DNA of 10,047 nucleotides from Candidatus Thiodiazotropha taylori (GTDB lineage: Bacteria; Pseudomonadota; Gammaproteobacteria; Chromatiales; Chromatiaceae): the NCBI GenBank assembly GCA_019100305.1, contig JAHRHW010000132.1, positions 1 to 10,047 of the forward strand, written 5' to 3'. Below the pieces are notes generated by a model. It made no database searches. It was not told the origin of the DNA and saw nothing but the letters and a program-made list of their open reading frames with translations. This document shows, piece after piece, positions 1 through 6,762 of the stretch. Within the stretch, counting starts at the first letter, position 1. Each line of letters starts with the position of its first letter. The position numbers and the translations under genes were made by a program.

Positions 1-120
1 ATTCAGCATATGGCACTGGCGAAGCCCCTGGTGGTTTCGGTATTGGGGGGGGGCGATAGTGGCATCGCCGGCGAAAAGGCTGTGGATGCCGCCATAGGCT
101 GGGCTAAAAGCTGGCTCTAG
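1..120 (+). CDS. 3' end of an unidentified gene (partial)
   Basis: The first reading frame is open from base 1 to a TAG at 118-120 and gives the last 39 residues of a protein that starts outside the window. The tail contains a hydrophobic strand (KPLVVSVL), a Gly-rich turn (GGGDSG) and an Ala-rich helix ending AKSWL, which is a plausible folded C-terminus. I do not recognise the family. A run of nine G (45-53) encodes the triple glycine. A miscount there would change the C-terminus, so the final residues are less certain than usual. The stop lies 36 nt before the next gene on the same strand, which suggests possible co-transcription. Confidence 0.5.
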   Translation: MQHMALAKPLVVSVLGGGDSGIAGEKAVDAAIGWAKSWL

Positions 121-156
121 AACCTCAAACAGTGATTCCTGGTAGAGTAAGAGCGT

Positions 157-459
157 ATGGAACTGGTAAAAATAGACACAGTCAGAGGATCACTGATCAA
201 TCAACACACCACTCCCGCCCGAGAGTATCAGTGGCAAGACCTGAGCAAGATCACCATCAGCCGTGCATCACCAACACTGTTTGATGAGCTTTCAATTGTT
301 TTCGATACTCCGGATGGTCCGGTTTATGTGACTGAGGTGGATCCAGGTTTTGCCCAGCTGATTGACGCACTCTCCTTGGATAAGCAACTTCCTGATGATT
401 GGTATATTCAGGTTGAAGCTGGGCGGATCTTTAGGCTTTCCCTATCAAGAAATAACTGA
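157..459 (+). CDS. hypothetical protein, 100 aa
   Basis: This small soluble protein has an ATG start, no signal peptide, no membrane segment and no cysteine. It is acidic in the middle and looks mainly beta-stranded: alternating strands around KITISRA, LSIVFDTPDGPVYVTE and WYIQVEAGRIFRLSL surround a short helix (PGFAQLIDAL). The strand-turn-strand-E-x-x-PGF-helix layout is loosely reminiscent of widespread small uncharacterised bacterial proteins, but I cannot name a family. The ribosome-binding site is weak, with only AG-rich sequence (agagtaagagcg) before the ATG. It sits 36 nt after the stop of the partial upstream gene and may be translated from that transcript. It converges on the large c-di-GMP gene, with 157 nt between their stops and no clear terminator. 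Confidence 0.7.
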   Translation: MELVKIDTVRGSLINQHTTPAREYQWQDLSKITISRASPTLFDELSIVFDTPDGPVYVTEVDPGFAQLIDALSLDKQLPDDWYIQVEAGRIFRLSLSRNN

Positions 460-616
460 TGTAAGCTACCCTAGCAGCTGACCCCGGCATGTAACGACAC
501 GATTATATTTTTCTGTTATCCGGAGTAACACAGCTACAACCATTAAGACACCGAGCAAATAAACTCAGTACAATCAGACTAACTGGGCTAGATTATCAGC
601 ATTCCTGCCTATCAAG
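460..616. other. gene-free gap between convergent genes
   Basis: This stretch between two convergent stops holds only short, weak inverted repeats. One is TGTTA / TAACA flanking TCCGGAG near 513-529. Another is CCTGCC (604-609) with GACAGG (620-625), which overlaps the stop codon of the minus-strand gene. Neither is followed by a T-run in the relevant direction, so I do not call an intrinsic terminator. Confidence 0.4.
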
Positions 617-3600
617 TCAGACAGGGGTGATAAGGGATTCACTCGCCAACTCTGCATACTGCGACTTAAGGAACCTGGTAATCTCTTCTGGTTTTTTCGG
701 TTTACTAAACAGATAGCCTTGAGCAAAGTCGCAACGCTGCAGTGCCAACATATCGAACTGCTCTTCAGTCTCTACACCTTCCGCAATAACTTTCAGGCCC
801 AAACCATGCGCCATGGCGATGGCGGCGTTAACTAGCTCATGATCGGTAACATCGACGGTGATATCATTGATAAAGCTGCGATCGATTTTCAAAACATTGA
901 AAGGGTAGCTGCGCAGGTAACTCAGGGACGAATAGCCTGTACCGAAATCATCCATCGCGATACTGATACCCAATTTACTGATTGCGGAGACCGCCTCGTC
1001 CACATAGGAGAGACCACTCATCAAGACACCTTCGGTTATCTCCAATTCGAGGGTTTCGGGAGCGACCTTCAGATCAGTAATCACCCCCTCGATATAGGGT
1101 ACCAGATTCGGATCCCTGAACTGTCGTGGTGACAAGTTGATGGCTACCGTAAATGGCCCGGATACCATACGACGCCACTCAACTGCCTTGGCTAACGCCT
1201 CCCTGATTACGAACTCTCCAATAGTTACAATCATACCCGTCTGTTCCGCAACAGGTATGAAATCCTCCGGACCCACCTGGCCCAGCTTTGGGTTCTCCCA
1301 GCGAAGCAGCGCCTCTACACCAATCACCTGTCGATTGCTGATAGAGACCTGTGGCTGATAGACAAGACTGAACTCATTGCGTTCCAGGGCGCCATGGAGC
1401 TGCTCCTCAAGTTGCAGTCGCTGTGACAGATTTCGATTCATCGAATCGGTAAAGTAAGAATAGGTATTCCGACCCAACGCCTTGGAGTGATACATGGCCG
1501 AATCAGCGTTACGCAGCAATTCTGAAGGCTGTTTACCGTCATCAGGATAGACAGCAATTCCGACACTGGTAGTCAACAACAGTTCTCTATTGTCGACACT
1601 GAATGGTCGACGGAAATCATCGATTAAATGCTTCACCACCGAGTTGGCATCCAACGGGTCCTCAAGACCGGCCAATATGATGATGAACTCATCGCCGCCC
1701 AGTCTGCCGACCGTATCGCCCTGGCGTATGGATTGCTGAAGGCGCTCTGCTGCCTGAATCAAGAGGGTATCGCCCATCTCGTGACCAAGGCTGTCATTCA
1801 CTTTCTTGAAGTCATCCAGGTCGATAAAAAGCACAGCCACCCGGCTGCCATTCCGATCAGCCTCTTTCACCAACTGCCCCAACCTGTCGAGGCTCAGAAA
1901 TCGATTAGGCAGTGATGTCAAACCATCGAAGTGAGCCTGCTGCAGAATCTTCTCAGCCTGCTTTTTCTGTAAAGTGATATCTTCTTTGATCGCAAGATAG
2001 TGGAAATCACCTCCTGCCACACCACTCACCGGGGCGATATAGACATGCTCCCAGTAGATCTCACCGTTTTTCTTACGATTCTGAAGCTCACCCTGCCAGG
2101 TCCGTCCACTCGTAATGGCCTCCCAAAGCTCCTTGTACAAAAGCTTCGGTGTCAGATTCGATTTAAGGATACTGGGTTTTTTCCCACGCAGCTCTTCAGA
2201 ACTATAACCGCTGATCTTCTGTAACGTCGTATTGACGTACTCAATCGAACCGTTTTTATCCGTAATCATTACTGACACTGGACTCTGTTCAACAGCTTGT
2301 GACAGAAGGTGAATCTTCGCCTGAGCTGTTTTCAACTGGGTCAAGTCCACATCCACACAGTACATCTCCGGCGCCCCATCCTTACCGCGCAACATGACAT
2401 GACTGGAGAATACCGGCACCTTTGACCCATCAGCCCGTTGCAGGGTCAACTCTGCTGAAGGGATCGCCTCGCCACCATCCAGCCAGGCCTGAGTATCGGT
2501 AACAACCTGTGGACGCATCGGCTCCGGAATAATCAACTTTTCAAGCTGCTGTCCCAATGCCTGCTCAGCAGGGTATCCATATAGCTGCTCACTGGCCTTG
2601 TTCCAGTAAATCACTTTGCGCTCTTTGTCGTAGCCCTGGACAGCAATGGCGTCAGTAGACTCGAATATTCTGCGAAACTTTGCTTCGCTCTCGGCAAGCT
2701 GGTTACGCGCTCTGACCACTTCAGATATATCCTGAGCAATAACCAGTATCTGGCTTTCTCCATCCTGATCTTTCAACGGCTTTTTGATGGAGCGGTAGTT
2801 ACGGATTTCTCCGGTTACAGCATTCCTGCTATCTTCGTAGACGATCTCCGTTTCTCCCTTGGCCATGATACCAAGCACATTCTCCCGCATTGCGTCAGCC
2901 AACTCAGCCGGAACCCCAAAATCACGATCCGACTTACCCACCATTGTTTCCGGTTCTGTATCGTAGAGATCTGCAACCGCCTGGTTACAGAGCAGGAAGT
3001 CCCCCTTATGATCTTTCAGTACAAACACGTCGGGGAGTTGATCGATGACATTCTTGAGCAGATTTTCACTGCGCCTGAGGGACTGTTCTGTCTCATGCCG
3101 CCGGTCGATTTCACGCTGTAACTGCCTGTTCCATCCCAGCACAAGCATAATCAAAATCGCCAGACCGAGAGTAATCTGCATGACCAGACCATAGTCGGTC
3201 TTTTCCACATATTTTGTACGTACCCAGGCCTGCTGAATCTCCTGCCTCTCAGTTTGAGATATGGATTTGAGTGTCTTATTGATGATTGAATAGAGCAGTG
3301 GATTGTCTTTATCAACAAACAGGGTCAGATCCATGATGACTGACGTTTTACCCACCACCTTGACGTTATGCATCCCCATTTCAGCGATGTGATAGCCCGC
3401 CAGTGCCATGGTTGCAAGCAAGGCATCGAACCGTCCCTGGGAGACACCTTCCAGACCTTCCTGGATATTTTCCACTTCGATAAAACCGATATCCGGGTAG
3501 CGCTCGAACAGATCCGCTGTATAACCGTAGTCCTTGATGATTGCGATATTGCGATCATCAATCTCCTCAAGGGTTTCAACAAAATTCTGCCGGTAATCCA

Positions 3601-4066
3601 TGATTATGACAATCGGATTCCGACTATAGGTCTCAACCGGATTGAAATGCTGATTCAGGATGGCATCAGCCGCATCACCGGAAATAACCGAAACCTTACC
3701 CTGTACGGCGTGATTCAGGGATTCAGTCCAACTTGAAACGGGAATGGCATCGAACTTCAGGCCAGTCTCACGCTCGATGACACGAAGGTAATCGGCCACC
3801 ATCCCGATATAATTGCCCTCCTTATCAAAGGCCTCATAGGGTAGCCAGTTGGGATCACCGGTGAACCTGATAGTTTGATTCCGATCAATCCAATTCCGCT
3901 CTGCTGAGGTTAGCTGAAGATCAGCAACAGGGCCTGCCATCTTGGATGGCAGCTCCGCATAGGCAAAAGTCGTCGCCAGACTTGAAAAGAACATCACCAG
4001 AAAGCAAAAACAAGTGAGTTTATTAATTATATTTATCAATATTTTAAACCTTTCCACACCAAACAC
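617..4066 (-). CDS. membrane sensor c-di-GMP cyclase/phosphodiesterase: SBP-TM-PAS-PAS-PAS-GGDEF-EAL
   Basis: This 1149-residue receptor probably makes and/or degrades c-di-GMP at the inner membrane. A signal or membrane segment (about 12-37, ending AYA) precedes a periplasmic solute-binding (SBP_bac_3, BvgS-like) domain at about 50-288. A membrane helix follows at about 292-312, then three PAS domains (about 334-450, 462-578, 586-702), GGDEF (about 708-868) and EAL (about 885-1130). The GGDEF motif is intact at 790-794, and an inhibitory-site RxxD (R781-D784) lies exactly five residues upstream. The EAL domain keeps E918-A-L, N977, E1009, D1039-D1040 in DDFGTG, K1060 and E1096, the metal and catalytic set expected of an active phosphodiesterase. 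The start is GTG with GGAG 11 nt upstream. A GTG at codon 5 and a TTG at codon 10 (after GGAAAGG) are alternatives. The periplasmic ligand is unknown. Bifunctional proteins of this type often have one dominant activity. Confidence 0.95.
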   Translation of the reverse strand: MFGVERFKILINIINKLTCFCFLVMFFSSLATTFAYAELPSKMAGPVADLQLTSAERNWIDRNQTIRFTGDPNWLPYEAFDKEGNYIGMVADYLRVIERETGLKFDAIPVSSWTESLNHAVQGKVSVISGDAADAILNQHFNPVETYSRNPIVIIMDYRQNFVETLEEIDDRNIAIIKDYGYTADLFERYPDIGFIEVENIQEGLEGVSQGRFDALLATMALAGYHIAEMGMHNVKVVGKTSVIMDLTLFVDKDNPLLYSIINKTLKSISQTERQEIQQAWVRTKYVEKTDYGLVMQITLGLAILIMLVLGWNRQLQREIDRRHETEQSLRRSENLLKNVIDQLPDVFVLKDHKGDFLLCNQAVADLYDTEPETMVGKSDRDFGVPAELADAMRENVLGIMAKGETEIVYEDSRNAVTGEIRNYRSIKKPLKDQDGESQILVIAQDISEVVRARNQLAESEAKFRRIFESTDAIAVQGYDKERKVIYWNKASEQLYGYPAEQALGQQLEKLIIPEPMRPQVVTDTQAWLDGGEAIPSAELTLQRADGSKVPVFSSHVMLRGKDGAPEMYCVDVDLTQLKTAQAKIHLLSQAVEQSPVSVMITDKNGSIEYVNTTLQKISGYSSEELRGKKPSILKSNLTPKLLYKELWEAITSGRTWQGELQNRKKNGEIYWEHVYIAPVSGVAGGDFHYLAIKEDITLQKKQAEKILQQAHFDGLTSLPNRFLSLDRLGQLVKEADRNGSRVAVLFIDLDDFKKVNDSLGHEMGDTLLIQAAERLQQSIRQGDTVGRLGGDEFIIILAGLEDPLDANSVVKHLIDDFRRPFSVDNRELLLTTSVGIAVYPDDGKQPSELLRNADSAMYHSKALGRNTYSYFTDSMNRNLSQRLQLEEQLHGALERNEFSLVYQPQVSISNRQVIGVEALLRWENPKLGQVGPEDFIPVAEQTGMIVTIGEFVIREALAKAVEWRRMVSGPFTVAINLSPRQFRDPNLVPYIEGVITDLKVAPETLELEITEGVLMSGLSYVDEAVSAISKLGISIAMDDFGTGYSSLSYLRSYPFNVLKIDRSFINDITVDVTDHELVNAAIAMAHGLGLKVIAEGVETEEQFDMLALQRCDFAQGYLFSKPKKPEEITRFLKSQYAELASESLITPV

Positions 4067-4122
4067 CCCAGAGACTACTCCAGTGACAACAATTTGAGAG
4101 TAGATATAATCCCTTTGTCATA

Positions 4123-4150
4123 AGTATACAGGGTAGATGGCCGTTGTCAG
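4123..4150 (-). promoter_or_regulatory. candidate sigma-70 promoter for the SBP-PAS-GGDEF-EAL gene
   Basis: On the minus strand the sequence reads CTGACA (4150-4145), a 16-nt spacer, then TATACT (4128-4123). Each hexamer matches the sigma-70 consensus at 5 of 6 positions. Transcription would begin near 4116, giving a leader of about 50 nt to the GTG start at 4066. The GGAG ribosome-binding site (4078-4081) lies within that leader. Confidence 0.5.
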
Positions 4151-4376
4151 GATAGGGGCATCGAGGCTGACTAGCTTGATCAATCACTGCCCTTCAGGGT
4201 GCTGGTGACCAAGCCCCCTGGCCTGCAGAAGAATCAGTGTCTTGTCGTTGACCTGAGGTCACAACTTGGGAGGTGCTATCGTGGTGCTTTTTCGCTCCCC
4301 GAGCGGAACACGCCTCTCTCTCCTGTTGGTCTGGTCATACATCGATGGGATATTTGTCGTTGGGTGAGAAAACCAT
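4151..4376. other. intergenic region downstream of the MBL-fold gene
   Basis: This is the remainder of the roughly 310-nt gap between two genes on the minus strand. I see no convincing coding frame and no stem followed by a T-run, so the end of the upstream transcript is not marked by a visible intrinsic terminator. The independent promoter at 4123-4150 suggests the large downstream gene need not depend on read-through. Confidence 0.35.
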
Positions 4377-5267
4377 TCAGATCTCGATCAACACCCCCTC
4401 CCGCGCTAAATCAAACTGAGGATCCCTCTCCCTTCCCACATCATGACTGCTCCTGGCTTCATCGAATGCCAGTTCCAGAGCTGCATCGCTGCGGGTTGGT
4501 TCATGATGGGTAAGAAACACCCGCCTCACCCCGGCTTCCCGTGCGGCCTCGATACTGGAACCAAAGGTACCGTGCCCCCAACCTTTGCGACTCGGATATT
4601 CCGCATCGGTATAGGCCGTATCGATCACCAGAACATCGGCATCCCGGAAAAATTCAACCACTCTGCTACACTGCTCATCCACCATCTGCTGATAATCGGC
4701 GTAGTCCGGATCATCTTCGTTGTAGATGTTGAATGGCCACTCATGGTCACCGGTAAAGACAAACACTTTGCCGCCACACTCCACGCGATAACCGAAGTTG
4801 AGTACCGGGTGGTTCAACAACATGCTTCGAACATTGACCCCACCGACCTGTACACTCTGACCCTCTTGAATATTCAGATAGCGCATGCTGGCGTTGAGTT
4901 CGGCCTCACGCACCGGAAAATAGGCATACTCCATCTGCCTGGCCAACACCTCACCGATATCGCGTTGGGTAATGGGATCGGCTGCACCATGAATCGTGAC
5001 CTCGTTTCCCGGTATGAAAATCGGTAAAAACATTGGCAGGCCCTGAATATGATCCCAGTGGGTATGGGTGATAAAGATATGGAGCTTGAGAGGAAATTCG
5101 GGAATCAGACTCTGACCCAGTGGAAAAATACCTGTTCCACCATCCAGAATCAGCAGCTCGTTGTTGTCGCCACGCACCTCGATACAGGTGGTATTACCCC
5201 CATAATGAACCGTCTGTGGTCCGGGTGCCGGAATGGATCCACGCACACCCCAAAATTTAAAATGCAC
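4377..5267 (-). CDS. metallo-beta-lactamase-fold metal-dependent hydrolase
   Basis: This 296-residue cytoplasmic protein has the MBL fold of the COG1235/Lactamase_B_2 type. The opening strand WGVRGSIPAPG and the YGGNTTCIEV / LDGGTGI segments are typical of that group. The two-metal site is complete: H68-x-H70-x-D72-H73 (THTHWDH), H153 (NHPVLNFGY), D174 (FTGDHEW) and H254 (FLTHHEP). A further Asp lies in VIDTAYT (D216). Relatives include phosphodiesterases and tRNase Z-like enzymes, but the substrate cannot be read from the sequence; a cyclic nucleotide or other phosphodiester is only a possibility. The start is GTG with AAAGGG eight nt upstream. The gene lies 86 nt after the HDOD stop on the same strand, so the two are probably co-transcribed, although the gap could hold a weak promoter of its own. 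Confidence 0.9.
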   Translation of the reverse strand: MHFKFWGVRGSIPAPGPQTVHYGGNTTCIEVRGDNNELLILDGGTGIFPLGQSLIPEFPLKLHIFITHTHWDHIQGLPMFLPIFIPGNEVTIHGAADPITQRDIGEVLARQMEYAYFPVREAELNASMRYLNIQEGQSVQVGGVNVRSMLLNHPVLNFGYRVECGGKVFVFTGDHEWPFNIYNEDDPDYADYQQMVDEQCSRVVEFFRDADVLVIDTAYTDAEYPSRKGWGHGTFGSSIEAAREAGVRRVFLTHHEPTRSDAALELAFDEARSSHDVGRERDPQFDLAREGVLIEI

Positions 5268-5353
5268 TTTGCTTACCCTTTCCCGGTGATACTAAAACAG
5301 AGGCCTTGCAGGAACTCAAAACCTAAAACCAAGCAAGCACCAGTATCCATCAA

Positions 5354-6229
5354 TTAAAGCTGCGTGAACAATCGGGCCTTTTCCATCTCTCCACTGAGAT
5401 CTCCCAATATCGACATCAGACCCGATAGATCAGTGCCAAAACGCTCAGACACCAAGGGTGGAAACTCCGCAATCACTGGATTGCCGGCATCACCGAAGCC
5501 CAGGCTACGAACGATCTGGTTGGCGGCAAATACCGCTTCGCACATACCCTCACCGTCATCTTCAGGCCCACGCTCAGGGTGATGGTGATGATGAATGGCG
5601 TGCGCCAAGGATGGGGGCAATTTCCATACCTCAGCCAGGCGTCCGCCAATCTCATCGTGACTGATGCCTTGGCTCTCCAGCTCGACCTCATGCAAACTAC
5701 GCTGCTGTTCAGCGGCTTGATCCAGGCAGAGACGGAACACTTCAGGTTTAAACTGCGCCAGTACGACTTTACCAAAATCATGAAGCAATCCGGCCACAAA
5801 GAAATCCGTTGCATCTTTATCCGGCACACCCAGGTGTGTCGCCAGCAACTTGGCCACCGAAGCCACACCCAAAGAGTGGGCGAGAAACTGATTCATATCC
5901 AACCCTGCCTTGTTACTCTTTGGCAGCATGCCTATAGCGGCAATCGACAGGGCCAGATTCTTGATGGTGTTGATCCCCACATAAACCACACCATGGTTGA
6001 TTGAGTTGATCGGACGAGACAGACCGAAGTAGGCGGAGTTGACCAGTTTCAGTACCTTCATGGTCATCACCGGATCGTGTTCAATGACCTGAACCAATGC
6101 CTTGGGCGCACAATCTGGACGGGAGGCCAGATCCAGTACTTTGGTCACCCCCTGGGGAAATGCTGGCATGCGCTCGACCAAGTCAGGTACTTCTGTCGCG
6201 TCAATCGCCATAAGTCTGGTATCCCCCAT
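5354..6229 (-). CDS. HDOD domain signalling protein
   Basis: This 291-residue soluble protein consists almost entirely of one HDOD domain (about 16-240): MPAFPQGVTKVLDL, IEHDPVMTMKVLKLVNSAYF, INTIKNLALS. HDOD proteins are non-standard HD-superfamily members that act as signalling or scaffold proteins in motility, stress and c-di-GMP circuits. Unusually for the family, the metal-type residues look largely kept: H118 (HSLGVA), H150-D151 (LLHDFGK), H191 (ISHDEIGG) and a run of five His at 213-217. There is no GYP motif, so it is not a normal HD-GYP phosphodiesterase. The ATG at 6229 has a poor ribosome-binding site. The in-frame ATG at 6211 (Met7) follows GGGGGA by 10 nt and may be the true start, giving 285 residues. 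It is likely the first gene of a unit with the MBL-fold gene. Confidence 0.92.
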   Translation of the reverse strand: MGDTRLMAIDATEVPDLVERMPAFPQGVTKVLDLASRPDCAPKALVQVIEHDPVMTMKVLKLVNSAYFGLSRPINSINHGVVYVGINTIKNLALSIAAIGMLPKSNKAGLDMNQFLAHSLGVASVAKLLATHLGVPDKDATDFFVAGLLHDFGKVVLAQFKPEVFRLCLDQAAEQQRSLHEVELESQGISHDEIGGRLAEVWKLPPSLAHAIHHHHHPERGPEDDGEGMCEAVFAANQIVRSLGFGDAGNPVIAEFPPLVSERFGTDLSGLMSILGDLSGEMEKARLFTQL

Positions 6230-6488
6230 GTAAGAGACTTAACCTGAATCCGTGGTCTGTTGTTTAACTTTACCGCCTTTACCACCAATATCGTGGAGTT
6301 GTCTCAAATAGAGAAATCCACCAACCCGGTGGACTGGATCGATTGCACCAGCTGGGTGAACTGCTGGCTTGCCCCTTGATCCGGCAAATGACTCCTACCC
6401 TACAATATTAATTTTAACCACAACACTGAAAAGTATGCTGCACCAAAATTTGAAAGTTGAACCCAAGAGTAGCATTTTTACTAAACGA

Positions 6489-6535
6489 GAGATTTATCGA
6501 TAGATATCAATGGCCACAGCCGTGGTCAAAATCTC
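6489..6535. repeat. two-segment inverted repeat
   Basis: GAGATTT (6489-6495) is complementary to AAATCTC (6529-6535). Inside it, TGGCCAC (6511-6517) pairs with GTGGTCA (6522-6528) with one G-T pair around a four-base loop. Fifteen unpaired bases lie on the left arm, including the palindrome TATCGATA and GATATC. It has no T-tract on either side, so it is more likely an operator or RNA structure than a terminator, or it may be chance. Confidence 0.35.
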
Positions 6536-6687
6536 CGTAAAATTATTATTTTTTATAACTTGCTTCGGATCTAGTAGACATTAATTTACTTTTCAAACCA
6601 GGACAAATCAAGATACGGCATGAATAGAGAGCCTTAACCAAGGACAACCACTAGAATAAATCCTTCATCCAAATAGGGGTTCTTTAG

Positions 6688-6717
6688 ATTACAAAGCAGT
6701 GAATATGCGCATATTAT
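6688..6717 (+). promoter_or_regulatory. candidate promoter for the globin-coupled cyclase gene
   Basis: ATTACA (6688-6693), an 18-nt spacer and TATTAT (6712-6717) form a moderate sigma-70-like pair. Transcription would start near 6724, about 40 to 70 nt before the possible start codons. The match is modest (4/6 and 5/6), so this is a candidate only. Confidence 0.3.
6702..6715. promoter_or_regulatory. 14-bp perfect palindrome, candidate operator
   Basis: AATATGCGCATATT is its own reverse complement over all 14 bases. It overlaps the proposed -10 element of the globin-coupled cyclase gene and lies 48 nt before the first ATG. A dimeric regulator bound here would block polymerase. No regulator is encoded nearby, so the binding protein is unknown. 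Confidence 0.4.
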
Positions 6718-6762
6718 AACAACACAGCATCAGACCCATCATATCCTGACTCAATCTGCTGA

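Larger units (their letters stand above)
6230..6762. other. long divergent intergenic region rich in inverted repeats
   Basis: About 530 nt separate the HDOD gene (minus) from the globin-coupled cyclase (plus), so both upstream control regions must lie here. The half near the cyclase is AT-rich. I see a short stem TCCACC/GGTGGA (6317-6333), a two-segment dyad (6489-6535) and a 14-bp perfect palindrome (6702-6715). One 27-codon open frame with a possible ribosome-binding site runs on the minus strand (6304-6387). No strong -35/-10 pair was found for the HDOD gene. Confidence 0.6.

Noticed and set aside
604..625. Hairpin CCTGCC/GACAGG at the end of the large receptor gene as terminator
   Set aside because: The stem is short, has one G-T pair, overlaps the stop codon and lacks a following T-run.
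3368..3736. Plus-strand open frame of 122 codons
   Set aside because: It is antisense to the periplasmic binding domain of the large receptor and has no supporting motif or ribosome-binding site.
4105..4110. TATAAT on the plus strand
   Set aside because: No suitable -35 hexamer precedes it and no plus-strand gene follows. The minus-strand promoter at 4123-4150 fits better.
4443..5027. Long plus-strand open frame of 194 codons
   Set aside because: It lies antisense to the MBL-fold gene, whose complete metal-binding motifs identify the true coding strand. The plus-strand product has no recognisable domain.
5579..6004. Plus-strand open frame of 141 codons
   Set aside because: It is antisense to the HDOD domain, which is well supported. 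The plus product shows no domain.
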